Below, one piece after another: positions 21,668-29,610 of a DNA stretch of 55,716 bases (position 1 is the first letter of the stretch; the number at the start of each line of letters is the position of its first letter). Origin of the DNA: Pseudonocardia ammonioxydans (lineage in GTDB: Bacteria > Actinomycetota > Actinomycetes > Mycobacteriales > Pseudonocardiaceae); contig NZ_FOUY01000039.1 of the NCBI RefSeq assembly GCF_900115005.1, forward strand, positions 1 to 55,716. Direction: 5' to 3'. The position numbers and the translations under genes are program-made. The notes beneath the pieces were generated by a model. That model was not told where the DNA came from. It saw only the letters and a list, made by a program, of their open reading frames with translations, and ran no database searches.

Positions 21668-22714
21668 ATGAGCACCACGGCCGGGACCGACGTGCAACCG
21701 GTCCGGCGCGACACCCACACCGGACGGCAGCTGATCGGCATCCCCCTCGCCGTGGTGGCGCTGGTCGTCGCCTGTGTCCTCAGTGTCATGATCGGCGCGA
21801 AGTCGATCCCGGTCGGCACCGTGGTCGACGCGTTCACCGCCTTCGACCCCACGAACAACGACCACCTCTTCGTCCGGGACGAGCGGGTCCCGCGCACGGT
21901 GCTCGGCGTGCTCGCCGGCCTCGCGCTCGGGCTCGCCGGGACCGTCATGCAGGCGGTGGCGCGCAACCCGCTGGCCGACCCCGGCGTGCTCGGCATCAAC
22001 GCCGGGGCGTCGCTGCTGGTCGTCACCGGGATCACCCTGTTCGGGCTCACCACCCTCACCGGCTACGTGTGGTTCGCCTTCGTCGGCGCCGCGATCGCGG
22101 CCGTGCTCGTCTACGGGGTGTCCTCGCTGGGCCGCGAGGGCGCGACCCCGATCAAGCTCGCGCTCGCCGGCGCCGCGGCCAACGCCGCGTTCGTCTCCTT
22201 CACCACGGCGGTGCTGCTCACCGGGTCCGACGCGTTCGAGCAGTTCCGGCTGTGGCAGGTCGGCTCGCTGGCCGGCCGCGGCTGGGACGTCGTCGGGGCG
22301 GTGGCGGTGTTCATCGTCGTCGGGTCGGTGATCGCGCTGCTGTCCGGCGGGCTGCTGAACACCCTCGCGATGGGCGACGACATGGCCCGGGCCCTGGGCC
22401 AGAACGTCACCCGCGCCCGGGTGGTCTCGGGGCTCGCGGTGGTGCTCCTGTGCGGTGCCGCGACCGCCGCGGCCGGCCCGATCGGCTTCGTCGGCCTGGC
22501 GGTGCCGCAGATCGCGCGGCTGATCGCGGGTCCGGACAACCGCTGGCTGCTGCCCTACGCGGCACTGCTCGCCCCGGTCCTGGTGCTCGGTGCCGACGTC
22601 GTCGGCCGGCTGATCGCCCGCCCCGGCGAGGTCCAGGTCGGGATCCTCACCGCCGCCATCGGGGCACCGATCTTCATCGCGCTGGTGCGCGGACGGCGGG
22701 TGAGCAGCCTGTGA
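21668..22714 (+). CDS. FecCD-type iron-siderophore ABC transporter permease
   Basis: 348-residue membrane permease of the BtuC/FecCD/FhuB family, with around nine to ten membrane helices. Family motifs are visible: RVPRTVLGVLAGLALGLAGT, MQAVARNPLADPGVLGINAGA and, near the end, GPIGFVGLAVPQIARLI, the loop that contacts the ATPase. ATG 21668 was chosen; GTG 21629 in frame would add 13 residues. First gene of a four-gene iron importer operon, preceded by an IdeR-like box. It ends in a GTGA overlap with the second permease gene. Confidence 0.92.
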   Translation: MSTTAGTDVQPVRRDTHTGRQLIGIPLAVVALVVACVLSVMIGAKSIPVGTVVDAFTAFDPTNNDHLFVRDERVPRTVLGVLAGLALGLAGTVMQAVARNPLADPGVLGINAGASLLVVTGITLFGLTTLTGYVWFAFVGAAIAAVLVYGVSSLGREGATPIKLALAGAAANAAFVSFTTAVLLTGSDAFEQFRLWQVGSLAGRGWDVVGAVAVFIVVGSVIALLSGGLLNTLAMGDDMARALGQNVTRARVVSGLAVVLLCGAATAAAGPIGFVGLAVPQIARLIAGPDNRWLLPYAALLAPVLVLGADVVGRLIARPGEVQVGILTAAIGAPIFIALVRGRRVSSL

Positions 22715-23781
22715 GCGTCGACCTGCAGACCGTCGTGGCGGACCCGGCCGCCGCCGAGCGGGCGGCGATCCGCCGCACCCGGGCCGGCACCCGTACCCGC
22801 CGGATCACGATCGGCGTCGTGCTCGCCGCGGCCGTCGCGCTCGTCGGGGCGGTCGCGCTCTCGGTCGGCGAGTCCGTGATCTCGTTGCCGGACGTGCTCT
22901 CCACGCTGGCCGGGCAGGGCAGCCGCAACACCAACTACGTGATCCTGGAACTGCGCCTGCCCCGGGCGGTCACCGCGATCCTGGTCGGGATCGGGTTCGG
23001 CCTGTCCGGCACGGTGATCCAGAGCCTGCTGGGCAACCCGCTGGCCAGCCCCGACGTGATCGGGCTCAGTACCGGGGCGAGCGCCGCCGCGGTGCTGGGG
23101 ATCGTCGTGATCGGCCTGGACGGGATCGCGGTCTCGGTGATCGCCCTGTTCGGTGCGCTGCTCACGGCGGCCGTGATGTACGTGCTCGCCTGGCGGGACG
23201 GGGTCTCCGGGTACCGGCTGATCCTCATCGGCATCGGTCTCGCCGCCCTGCTGCTCAGCGTCGTGAGCTTCTTCATGACCCGGGCCCAGGTCACCAGCGC
23301 CTCCGAGGCGCTGGTCTGGATCAGTGGCAGCCTCAGCGGGCGCAACTGGTCGCAGGCGGTCCCGCTGGCCGTCGCGCTGGCCGTGCTGGTGCCGGTCCTG
23401 GCCGTGCTCTCCCGGGTCCTGGGCCTGCTGGGCATGGGCGACGACACCGCCCGGGGCCTCGGGGTCCCGGTCCAGCAGACCCGGCTGGCGCTGCTGATCG
23501 TCGCGGTCGCGATCGCCGGGGTGGCGACGGCGGCGACCGGCCCGATCGCGTTCGTCGCCCTGCTGGCCGGTCCGATCGGGCGCACCCTGTCCCGCGACGG
23601 CGGCGCGGCGCTGCTGCCCTCGGCGTTGGTCGGCGCCCTGATCGTGCTGATCGCCGACTTCGCCGCCCAGCACACCCCCGGCCTGCCGCTGCTCCCGGTG
23701 GGCGTGCTCACCGGCGCGATCGGCGCCCCGTACCTGCTGTTCCTGCTGGCGACGATGAACCGAGCCGGCCGAGGAGGATGA
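22711..23781 (+). CDS. FecCD-type iron-siderophore ABC transporter permease, second subunit
   Basis: 356-residue permease, partner of the preceding gene. It shows RLPRAVTAILVGIGFGLSGT, IQSLLGNPLASPDVIGLSTGA and GPIAFVALLAGPIGRTLS, the same family blocks. The N-terminus is charged (about 35 residues with many Arg) before the first helix. GTG 22711 overlaps the previous stop by four bases, so translation is coupled. The two permeases probably form a heterodimer. Confidence 0.92.
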   Translation: MSVDLQTVVADPAAAERAAIRRTRAGTRTRRITIGVVLAAAVALVGAVALSVGESVISLPDVLSTLAGQGSRNTNYVILELRLPRAVTAILVGIGFGLSGTVIQSLLGNPLASPDVIGLSTGASAAAVLGIVVIGLDGIAVSVIALFGALLTAAVMYVLAWRDGVSGYRLILIGIGLAALLLSVVSFFMTRAQVTSASEALVWISGSLSGRNWSQAVPLAVALAVLVPVLAVLSRVLGLLGMGDDTARGLGVPVQQTRLALLIVAVAIAGVATAATGPIAFVALLAGPIGRTLSRDGGAALLPSALVGALIVLIADFAAQHTPGLPLLPVGVLTGAIGAPYLLFLLATMNRAGRGG

Positions 23782-23784
23782 CCG

Positions 23785-24645
23785 ATGACCGACGACGAGC
23801 CCACCGGGACCCGGCACACCCTGCGCGGTGAGCACCTCCGGCTGGCCTACGACCGGCGCCAGGTCGTCGACGATCTGAGCATCGACATCCCCACCGGGGG
23901 CGTCACGATGATCATCGGCCCGAACGGCTGCGGGAAGTCGACGCTGCTCCGGGCGCTGGCCCGGCTGCTGACCCCGGTCGGGGGCACGGTCTACCTCGAC
24001 GGGCGCGACATCGGCACGGTCCCGAACCGCGAGGTCGCCACCGTGCTGGGCATCCTGCCCCAGTCCCCGGTCGCGCCGGACGGCATCACCGTGACCGACC
24101 TGGTCAGCCGGGGCCGCTACCCGCACCAGGGCTGGTTCCGCAAGTGGAACGCCGAGGACGACGACGCGGTCGCCGAGGCCCTGGCCGTCACCTCCACCGG
24201 GGAGCTGGCGGACCGGCCCGTCGACCAGCTCTCCGGTGGGCAGCGCCAGCGGGTCTGGATCGCGATGGCGCTCGCCCAGCGCACCGACCTGCTGCTGCTG
24301 GACGAGCCGACCACCTACCTCGACCTCGCCAACCAGGTCGAGCTGCTCGACCTGCTGACCGACCTCAACCGGCGTTCCGGCACGACGATCGCGGTCGTGC
24401 TGCACGACCTGAACCTGGCGTGCCGCTACGCGGACCACCTGGTCGCGATGCGGGCGGGGCAGATCATGGCCGAGGGCAAGCCGTCCGAGATCGTCACGCC
24501 CGAGATGATCAAGGAGGTGTTCCGGCTGGACGCCGACGTCCTGCGCGATCCGGTGTCCGGGACCCCGATGATCGTCCCGATCGGACGGCACCACGTCGCG
24601 GCTCCGACGGCGACGATCACCGATGAAGTGGAGAACACCGCATGA
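23785..24645 (+). CDS. iron-siderophore ABC transporter ATP-binding protein
   Basis: 286-residue ABC ATPase of the FepC/FhuC type. Walker A GPNGCGKST (near residue 48), Q-loop LPQSPVAPDG, signature LSGGQRQRVWIA, Walker B LLLLDEPTTYLD, and the switch histidine VVLHDLN are all intact. ATG 23785 is three bases after the stop of the second permease gene; GGAGG lies upstream. The C-terminal 25 residues extend beyond the core and overlap the next gene by four bases. Confidence 0.95.
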   Translation: MTDDEPTGTRHTLRGEHLRLAYDRRQVVDDLSIDIPTGGVTMIIGPNGCGKSTLLRALARLLTPVGGTVYLDGRDIGTVPNREVATVLGILPQSPVAPDGITVTDLVSRGRYPHQGWFRKWNAEDDDAVAEALAVTSTGELADRPVDQLSGGQRQRVWIAMALAQRTDLLLLDEPTTYLDLANQVELLDLLTDLNRRSGTTIAVVLHDLNLACRYADHLVAMRAGQIMAEGKPSEIVTPEMIKEVFRLDADVLRDPVSGTPMIVPIGRHHVAAPTATITDEVENTA

Positions 24646-25610
24646 TGTCCCTTCGCCGCCGCCCGGTGGCCGTCGTGGCGAGCGTCCTCGCCGCCCTGTT
24701 CGTGCTCGCCGGCTGCGGCCAGGTCGAGGAGGAGCCGGCCGCCGGGGGCGCCACCATCGAGACGATGTTCGGGCCGGTCACGGCGCCGGAGAACCCGCAG
24801 CGGGTCGTGGCGCTCGGCTGGTCCGACGCCGAGGCCGCGCTCGCGCTCGGGGTCCAGCCGGTCGGTGTCAGCGACTGGATGGAGTTCGGCGGCAAGGGCG
24901 TCGGCCCGTGGGCGGCCGACCTGTTCACCGAGACGCCGGCCCAGCTCGGCACCATGGAGCTGAGCTACGAGCAGATCTCCTCGCTCGAGCCGGACCTGAT
25001 CCTCAACACCCGCTCGGACAACAGCCAGGAGAAGCACGACGAGCTCTCCAAGATCGCGCCCACGATCTCGGCACCCCCGGGTGTGGTCGCCTACGGCACG
25101 AGCTGGCAGCAGCAGACCGAGATGGTCGCCGCCGCGCTCGGCAAGCCCGAGGAGGGCGCCCGGCAGATCGCCGACCTGCAGGCGAAGTTCGACGAGGCGA
25201 AGGCCGCGAACCCGCAGTTCGCCGGCAAGAACGTCGCGGTCGGCGCGCGCTTCGCCGACCAGTACGGCGCCTACGTCCGCGGTGACGCGCGGGTCGACTT
25301 CATGGAGAGCCTCGGCTTCGTCAACAAGCCGGAGCTGCAGGCACAGGCCGGGGACACGTTCTACGTGCAGCTGGCCCGCGAGCAGATCGAGCAGCTCTCC
25401 GCCGACCTCACCGTGATGTTCCCGATCGGCGGGGACGCGGCGCCGCTGCGCGGGGACACCGTGCTGAACCAGATCCCGTCCGCCGAGGCCGGGAACCTGC
25501 TGATCCTGGACGACGAGACGCTCGTCGAGGCCTTCTCGGCCGGCTCGACCCTGGCCACCGAGTACGCGCTCCAGCACGCGGTCCCGAAGTTCGCCGAGAC
25601 CCTGTCCTGA
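24642..25610 (+). CDS. iron-siderophore ABC transporter substrate-binding lipoprotein
   Basis: 322-residue FepB/FecB-like periplasmic-type binding protein. The N-terminus is a lipoprotein signal: RRR, a hydrophobic stretch and the lipobox LAGC with Cys25. The mature protein has the family start TMFGPVTAPENPQRVVALG, then LGTMELSYEQISSLEPDLIL and the C-terminal lobe. ATG 24642 is followed by a second ATG; both are plausible and overlap the ATPase stop. Captures ferric siderophore at the cell surface for the two permeases. Confidence 0.92.
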   Translation: MMSLRRRPVAVVASVLAALFVLAGCGQVEEEPAAGGATIETMFGPVTAPENPQRVVALGWSDAEAALALGVQPVGVSDWMEFGGKGVGPWAADLFTETPAQLGTMELSYEQISSLEPDLILNTRSDNSQEKHDELSKIAPTISAPPGVVAYGTSWQQQTEMVAAALGKPEEGARQIADLQAKFDEAKAANPQFAGKNVAVGARFADQYGAYVRGDARVDFMESLGFVNKPELQAQAGDTFYVQLAREQIEQLSADLTVMFPIGGDAAPLRGDTVLNQIPSAEAGNLLILDDETLVEAFSAGSTLATEYALQHAVPKFAETLS

Positions 25611-25640
25611 CCTCCGGGCCCGACCGGGCCGACCCGACCC

Positions 25641-25671
25641 GCCGCCGTCCACCGTCCTGGTGGGCGGCGGC
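25641..25671. terminator. terminator hairpin between siderophore operon and gntR
   Basis: Inverted repeat GCCGCCGTCCACC / GGTGGGCGGCGGC: a 13-bp stem with one G-T pair and a five-base loop, between the convergent lipoprotein gene and the GntR gene. Confidence 0.75.
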
Positions 25672-25676
25672 ATCGG

Positions 25677-26327
25677 TCAGCCGTCCTTGTGGGCCTTGTA
25701 CCCGACGATGATGTGCTGGTGCATGACTTCGTAGGCGTGGTCCGGGGCGACCCGCATGGCGTCGGTCAGCTCGTAGTGCTCCGTCAGCAACTCTCCGGCA
25801 TCGGCTGCGAGCTTGTGGAACTGCTCGAAGATCTGCAGCGCCTTGGCGCGGTCCCAGATGCTGTCGAACATCTCGGTCAGGATCGGGTTCGCGGCAGCTT
25901 CGACGACGGACCGGTGGATCATGCGGTTCTGGTGGTAGGTCTCGGCCGCGGTCTGCGCCCCACTCTTCACGGCGTCCTCGATCGTCTGCTCGACGATGTG
26001 GATTGCCGGCTCGCCGAGTTCGGCGACGCGGCGTGCGGAGAAGGCCTCGACGGCGATCCGGGACTCGTAGAGGTGCTCCAGGTCGGTGGTGGCGATCTCG
26101 CGCACCGTGTAGCCCTTGCGGCCGGTCGGCTCGACCAGGCCTTCGCGTTCCAGACGGCGCAGCGCGTCCCTCACGGGGGTGCGGCTGATCTCGAGCCGTT
26201 CGGCGAGTGCGTCCATGACCAGGCGTGACCCTGGAGGCAGGTCACCAGCGAGCATCGCCTCGCTGATCCGGCGGTACGCCTCGTCGGCGAGAGGCGTACC
26301 GCCACGCCCGATGGGCTGGAGCACCAT
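25677..26327 (-). CDS. GntR family transcriptional regulator (FCD type)
   Basis: 216-residue regulator. Winged helix at residues 5-75: LADEAYRRISEAMLAGDLPPG, RLEISRTPVRDALRRLEREG, LVEPTGRKGYTVREI. Then a helical FCD ligand-binding domain with YESRIAVEAFSARRVAEL, NRMIHRSVVEAAANPIL and the C-terminal EVMHQHI; the conserved His residues (IHR, MHQH) could bind a metal and carboxylate ligand. ATG 26327 has GGAGGTC seven bases upstream. It is divergent from the Rieske oxygenase operon and is its likely local repressor, with a CGTATACG palindrome in the shared region. Confidence 0.87.
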   Translation of the reverse strand: MVLQPIGRGGTPLADEAYRRISEAMLAGDLPPGSRLVMDALAERLEISRTPVRDALRRLEREGLVEPTGRKGYTVREIATTDLEHLYESRIAVEAFSARRVAELGEPAIHIVEQTIEDAVKSGAQTAAETYHQNRMIHRSVVEAAANPILTEMFDSIWDRAKALQIFEQFHKLAADAGELLTEHYELTDAMRVAPDHAYEVMHQHIIVGYKAHKDG

Positions 26328-26691
26328 GCCGCGACCTCCACGTCTGCTGTCCGTCGTCACCGGGTCGCGGGGTCCTGCGTAGGTACGGACCGGTCCGATA
26401 CCGCAGTGGACCGGACTGCGGCCCGCACGGCTCGTTGCCGAGTCTAAGTGCTTGCGCGATCCGGGCTGCTACGCCATAGTACCGTATACGAAACACGAAA
26501 CACGGTGCCCAGCAGGTCGCTCGTCCACCCCTCTCGAGCGGCCTGGGCCGGTGGCCGGCGGCTCCCCACCACAGGCCGGGTCTGCCGTTGCGCGACATCT
26601 CCCTGTCTGGCGAACACCCGGTTCGGCGTTCCGGCCGACCGGGAGCGGTCGTAGCTGACGCACCTCACCCACCACTCGTCTCGGAGCAGTG
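26328..26691. other. divergent regulatory region between gntR and the oxygenase operon
   Basis: 364 bases without a gene. It holds an AT-richer segment (about 26465-26505) with a GntR-type palindrome, direct repeats of ACGAAAC/ACACG, and a GTACGGACCGGTCC-like stretch near 26390. The oxygenase gene start has CGGAG just upstream. Promoters for both directions must lie here, but no high-scoring -35/-10 pair is obvious. Confidence 0.6.
26483..26490. promoter_or_regulatory. candidate GntR operator CGTATACG
   Basis: Perfect eight-base palindrome CGTATACG, followed by ACGAAACACGAAACACG direct repeats. The GTATAC core is typical of FCD-type GntR operators. It is 157 bases from the gntR start and 202 bases from the oxygenase start. 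Confidence 0.5.
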
Positions 26692-28020
26692 ATGACACTT
26701 CAACGCGACTCCCTGTCCGGTATCCCGGTACCGTCGCGCACCGACTACGCGGCGCTCGTGCGCGAGGATCGAGTACACCGGACGCTGTACACCGACCCGG
26801 CGGTCTTCGCTGAGGAGATGGTGAAGGTGTTCGGCGGGCGCTCGTGGGTTTACCTGGCGCACGAGTCACAGCTACCGGAGCCGAACTCCTTCCTCTCGGT
26901 CCGGATGGGGCTGCGTCCCGTGATCGTCACCCGGGACCGCAAGGGCAGTCTGCACGCCGTGTTCAACCGGTGCAGTCACCGCGCAGCGACCTTGTGTCGA
27001 GAGGAGAGCGGGGTCGCGAAGAGCTTCCAGTGCCCGTATCACGGGTGGACCTTCCGCAATACCGGTGAGCTGGTCGGCACCCCGTGGCCGCAGGGCTACG
27101 GCGAGGACTTCGACCGGGCCGAGCACGGGCTGCACAAGGTGGCCCGGGTGGAGTCCTACCGTGGGTTCGTCTTCGGCACGCTCAACGAGTCGGCCCCGTC
27201 GGTGGTGGACTGGCTCGGCCCGGCGGCGGGCTGGCTGGACTACTGGATCGACCGCGCGCCGCAAGGCGAGATCGTCGTCCGTAGTGCGGCGAATCGGATG
27301 GGCTACCGGGGCAACTGGAAGCTCGCCTACGACAACGCCGGCGACGGCTACCACCCGGCGTTCTCGCACCGGTCGCTGCTGGAAATGGCGTCCCGGATGG
27401 GCACCAGCAAGGACATGGCCTACTTCGGTGTCTCACCGGACGAGGGGCTGATGCGGACCTACATGCTCGGCAACGGGCACAGCGTGATCGACCAACGGCC
27501 CAACTACGACGGCCCGGGCAGCTTCTGGGCGAACCAGCGCCCGCAGCCGGGCCGCGAGCGGTTCGAGGAGAAGATCCGTGCCGAGCACGGCGACGACGCC
27601 GACCGGTTGCTCGACCTGGCCATCGGCTCGCAGATCAACCTGAACATCTTCCCGAACCTGCTGATCATCGGGAACCAGGTCCAGGTCATCGAGCCGCTCG
27701 GAGTGGAACGCACCCAGCTCACCTGGCACGCCACCACGGTCGGAGGCGTGCCGTCGGAGGTGAACACGATGCGGATGCGCACCCAGGAGGATTTCCCCTC
27801 CTTCGGTGAGCCGGACGACCAGGCCAACTTCGAGGAGGTCCAACGAGGTCTCGCCGCGCCTGAGGCCGAGTGGGTCCTGATGAACCGCGGCCTGGGGGTG
27901 CCCGGCTGGCAGGAGGTCGGACCGGACGGCGTGGTGTCGAGCCGAGCGACCGATGAGTTGCACATGCGCCGCTACTACGCCGCCTGGCAGGAGATGATGA
28001 GCGAGGACACCACGCGATGA
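26692..28020 (+). CDS. Rieske aromatic-ring-hydroxylating dioxygenase, alpha subunit
   Basis: 442-residue catalytic subunit. The Rieske [2Fe-2S] ligands are C94-x-H96 and C114-x2-H117 (RCSHRAATLC and FQCPYHGWTF). The mononuclear iron region is DNAGDGYHPAFSH, with H221 and H226 as iron ligands and D218 as the electron-bridging Asp. The third ligand is probably the Asp in PDDQANFEEVQRGL near residue 380. Motifs and order match alpha subunits that need a beta partner. ATG 26692 is chosen (CGGAG upstream); GTG 26689 adjoins it. First gene of an operon with a beta subunit, GS-like and amidotransferase-like proteins, the arrangement of aniline dioxygenases; the substrate is therefore probably an amine, by inference. 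Confidence 0.93.
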   Translation: MTLQRDSLSGIPVPSRTDYAALVREDRVHRTLYTDPAVFAEEMVKVFGGRSWVYLAHESQLPEPNSFLSVRMGLRPVIVTRDRKGSLHAVFNRCSHRAATLCREESGVAKSFQCPYHGWTFRNTGELVGTPWPQGYGEDFDRAEHGLHKVARVESYRGFVFGTLNESAPSVVDWLGPAAGWLDYWIDRAPQGEIVVRSAANRMGYRGNWKLAYDNAGDGYHPAFSHRSLLEMASRMGTSKDMAYFGVSPDEGLMRTYMLGNGHSVIDQRPNYDGPGSFWANQRPQPGRERFEEKIRAEHGDDADRLLDLAIGSQINLNIFPNLLIIGNQVQVIEPLGVERTQLTWHATTVGGVPSEVNTMRMRTQEDFPSFGEPDDQANFEEVQRGLAAPEAEWVLMNRGLGVPGWQEVGPDGVVSSRATDELHMRRYYAAWQEMMSEDTTR

Positions 28021-28616
28021 GCAGCCCCCTTCCCGCCGAGTACGCCGACACCTCGTCCTGGTCGTACCACATTGACCAGCGCTATTACGACGAGCTGGCC
28101 CGCCAGTGCGCGCTGCTGCGCGAGGACTGGCCGAGCGCCGGCACCGACGAGATCGTGCGGGTCCAGTCCTTCCTCACCCGAGAGGCCCGCCTGATCGATG
28201 AGGGCCGCTTCAACGACTGGCTCGAGCACTTCACCGACGACTGCCTGTACTGGGTGCCGGTCACTGCCGGCGGCGGGGACCCGACCACCGAGGTCTCGCA
28301 CGCCTTCGACGACCGGCGTCGCCTCACCGACCGGGTCTACTGGTTGCGTACCGGGCTGGCGTTCAGCCAGATCCCGGCCTCGCGGACCCGGCGCGTCATC
28401 GGCAACGTCGAGACCACCGTCGACCCCGCGACGGGGGAACAGCTGGTCCGCTCCAACGTCGTGGTGCACGAATTCCGCGCTGGGGTCACCAAGACCTACC
28501 CCGGCTGGTACGGCCACGTCCTGAGAAAGACCGAGGGAGGATGGCGGATCAAGCTCAAGCAGATCAACCTGCTCGACTCCGACCAGATCCACGAGAATCT
28601 GACGCTGGTGTTCTGA
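28017..28616 (+). CDS. Rieske dioxygenase beta subunit
   Basis: 199-residue small subunit with the NTF2-like fold. EIVRVQSFLTREARLIDEG, FNDWLEHFTDDCLYWVPV, RTRRVIGNVETT and the C-terminal WRIKLKQINLLDSDQIHENL are family landmarks. It forms the alpha3beta3 oxygenase with the upstream subunit and is structural rather than catalytic. ATG 28017 overlaps the alpha-subunit stop (ATGA), so translation is coupled. Confidence 0.92.
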   Translation: MSSPLPAEYADTSSWSYHIDQRYYDELARQCALLREDWPSAGTDEIVRVQSFLTREARLIDEGRFNDWLEHFTDDCLYWVPVTAGGGDPTTEVSHAFDDRRRLTDRVYWLRTGLAFSQIPASRTRRVIGNVETTVDPATGEQLVRSNVVVHEFRAGVTKTYPGWYGHVLRKTEGGWRIKLKQINLLDSDQIHENLTLVF

Positions 28617-28617
28617 G

Positions 28618-28908
28618 ATGCCTCCCGACGCTCCTGATGCCCCGGACCAGCTCGAGGCTCTGCGACGGGAGAACGCTCTGCTCCGGCTGCGCGTCGCCCG
28701 TCTCGAGCGGGAACTGTCCAGTACCACGCCCTTGATCGAGCAGGCCAGACACCTGGCGGTCTGGGACTTCACCCCTTACGAGATCACTCCGGACGACAGC
28801 TGGGTGGCCGTCGACCGGGCCAAGGTGATGTCCCTGATGGGCGCGCTCGCCCGGATCGACCACTGGAACCCCTGGGGCACCGACATCGAACCGAGGCCAC
28901 AGCCATGA
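28618..28908 (+). CDS. small coiled-coil protein of unknown function in the oxygenase operon
   Basis: 96-residue protein I do not recognise. Residues about 11-35 form a leucine-zipper-like coiled coil (LEALRRENALLRLRVARLER), followed by a compact Trp-rich part (HLAVWDFTPYEITPDDSWVA, then VMSLMGALARIDHWNPWG). No signal, membrane segment or metal motif. It starts one base after the beta-subunit stop and overlaps the amidotransferase start by four bases (ATGA), so it is clearly a real, translationally coupled gene. A role in assembly or in joining the oxygenase with the glutamylation proteins is a guess. Confidence 0.78.
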   Translation: MPPDAPDAPDQLEALRRENALLRLRVARLERELSSTTPLIEQARHLAVWDFTPYEITPDDSWVAVDRAKVMSLMGALARIDHWNPWGTDIEPRPQP

Positions 28909-29591
28909 CGACCATTGCCGTGATCACCCACGTGGATCGGGCCGACGTCGGCCTGGTCGACGAGATCGCCCGCGACCGCGGCCACGAGTGCCGGATCGTG
29001 CGGCCGTACCGGGGTGAGCAGCTCTCCGAGCTCGACGAGGTCGGCGCCGTGGTGGCGATGGGTGGGCCGCAGGCCGCCTACGAGGACCACCCGTATCTCG
29101 AGGACGAGGGCCGGTTCCTGTCCGCCGCCGTCGATGCCGACGTTCCCGTACTGGCGATCTGTCTCGGCTCCCAGGTGCTGGCCCGGGCACTCGGCGGCAC
29201 CGCACACCCCGGCGGTACCGGCCTGGAGGCCGGAATCATCGACGTCAAGCCCTCCGACACCACCGCGGGTGGGATTGCCGGCCAGTTCTTCTCGTTCCAC
29301 TCCGACTCGATGACCCCACCCGCGACCGCCGAGGTGCTCGCCACATCCGACCGCTACGTCCAGGCCTGGGCCCTCGGCTCGGCACTTGCGGTTCAGTTCC
29401 ATCCCGAGATCACCATGACCGGCGTGCACGACGTGCTCGAGGTGGAAGGCCCGAAACTCGAGCGGTTCGGCGTCGACGTGGCCGCGATGCACGCCGAGGC
29501 CGAGCGGTACTTCGCCGACGGCGCCCCGGATGCCCGAGCCCTGCTCGGTCATTGGTTCGACCTACTCCCGTCCGACCGCCCCCGACACTGA
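28905..29591 (+). CDS. class I glutamine amidotransferase-like protein (AtdA2/TdnT type)
   Basis: 228-residue GATase fold protein. The catalytic triad is intact: nucleophile Cys86 in LAICLGSQ, His166 and Glu168 in VQFHPEIT. FFSFHSDS and the oxyanion GGPQ loop near residue 53 are also present. In aniline dioxygenase systems the homologous protein hydrolyses gamma-glutamylanilide, countering or balancing the GS-like ligase. The immediate neighbours (dioxygenase and GS-like gene) support this role here, but the actual adduct is unknown. ATG overlaps the preceding stop by four bases. Confidence 0.85.
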   Translation: MTTIAVITHVDRADVGLVDEIARDRGHECRIVRPYRGEQLSELDEVGAVVAMGGPQAAYEDHPYLEDEGRFLSAAVDADVPVLAICLGSQVLARALGGTAHPGGTGLEAGIIDVKPSDTTAGGIAGQFFSFHSDSMTPPATAEVLATSDRYVQAWALGSALAVQFHPEITMTGVHDVLEVEGPKLERFGVDVAAMHAEAERYFADGAPDARALLGHWFDLLPSDRPRH

Positions 29592-29610
29592 TCCCCGAAG
29601 GAGAGAGATC

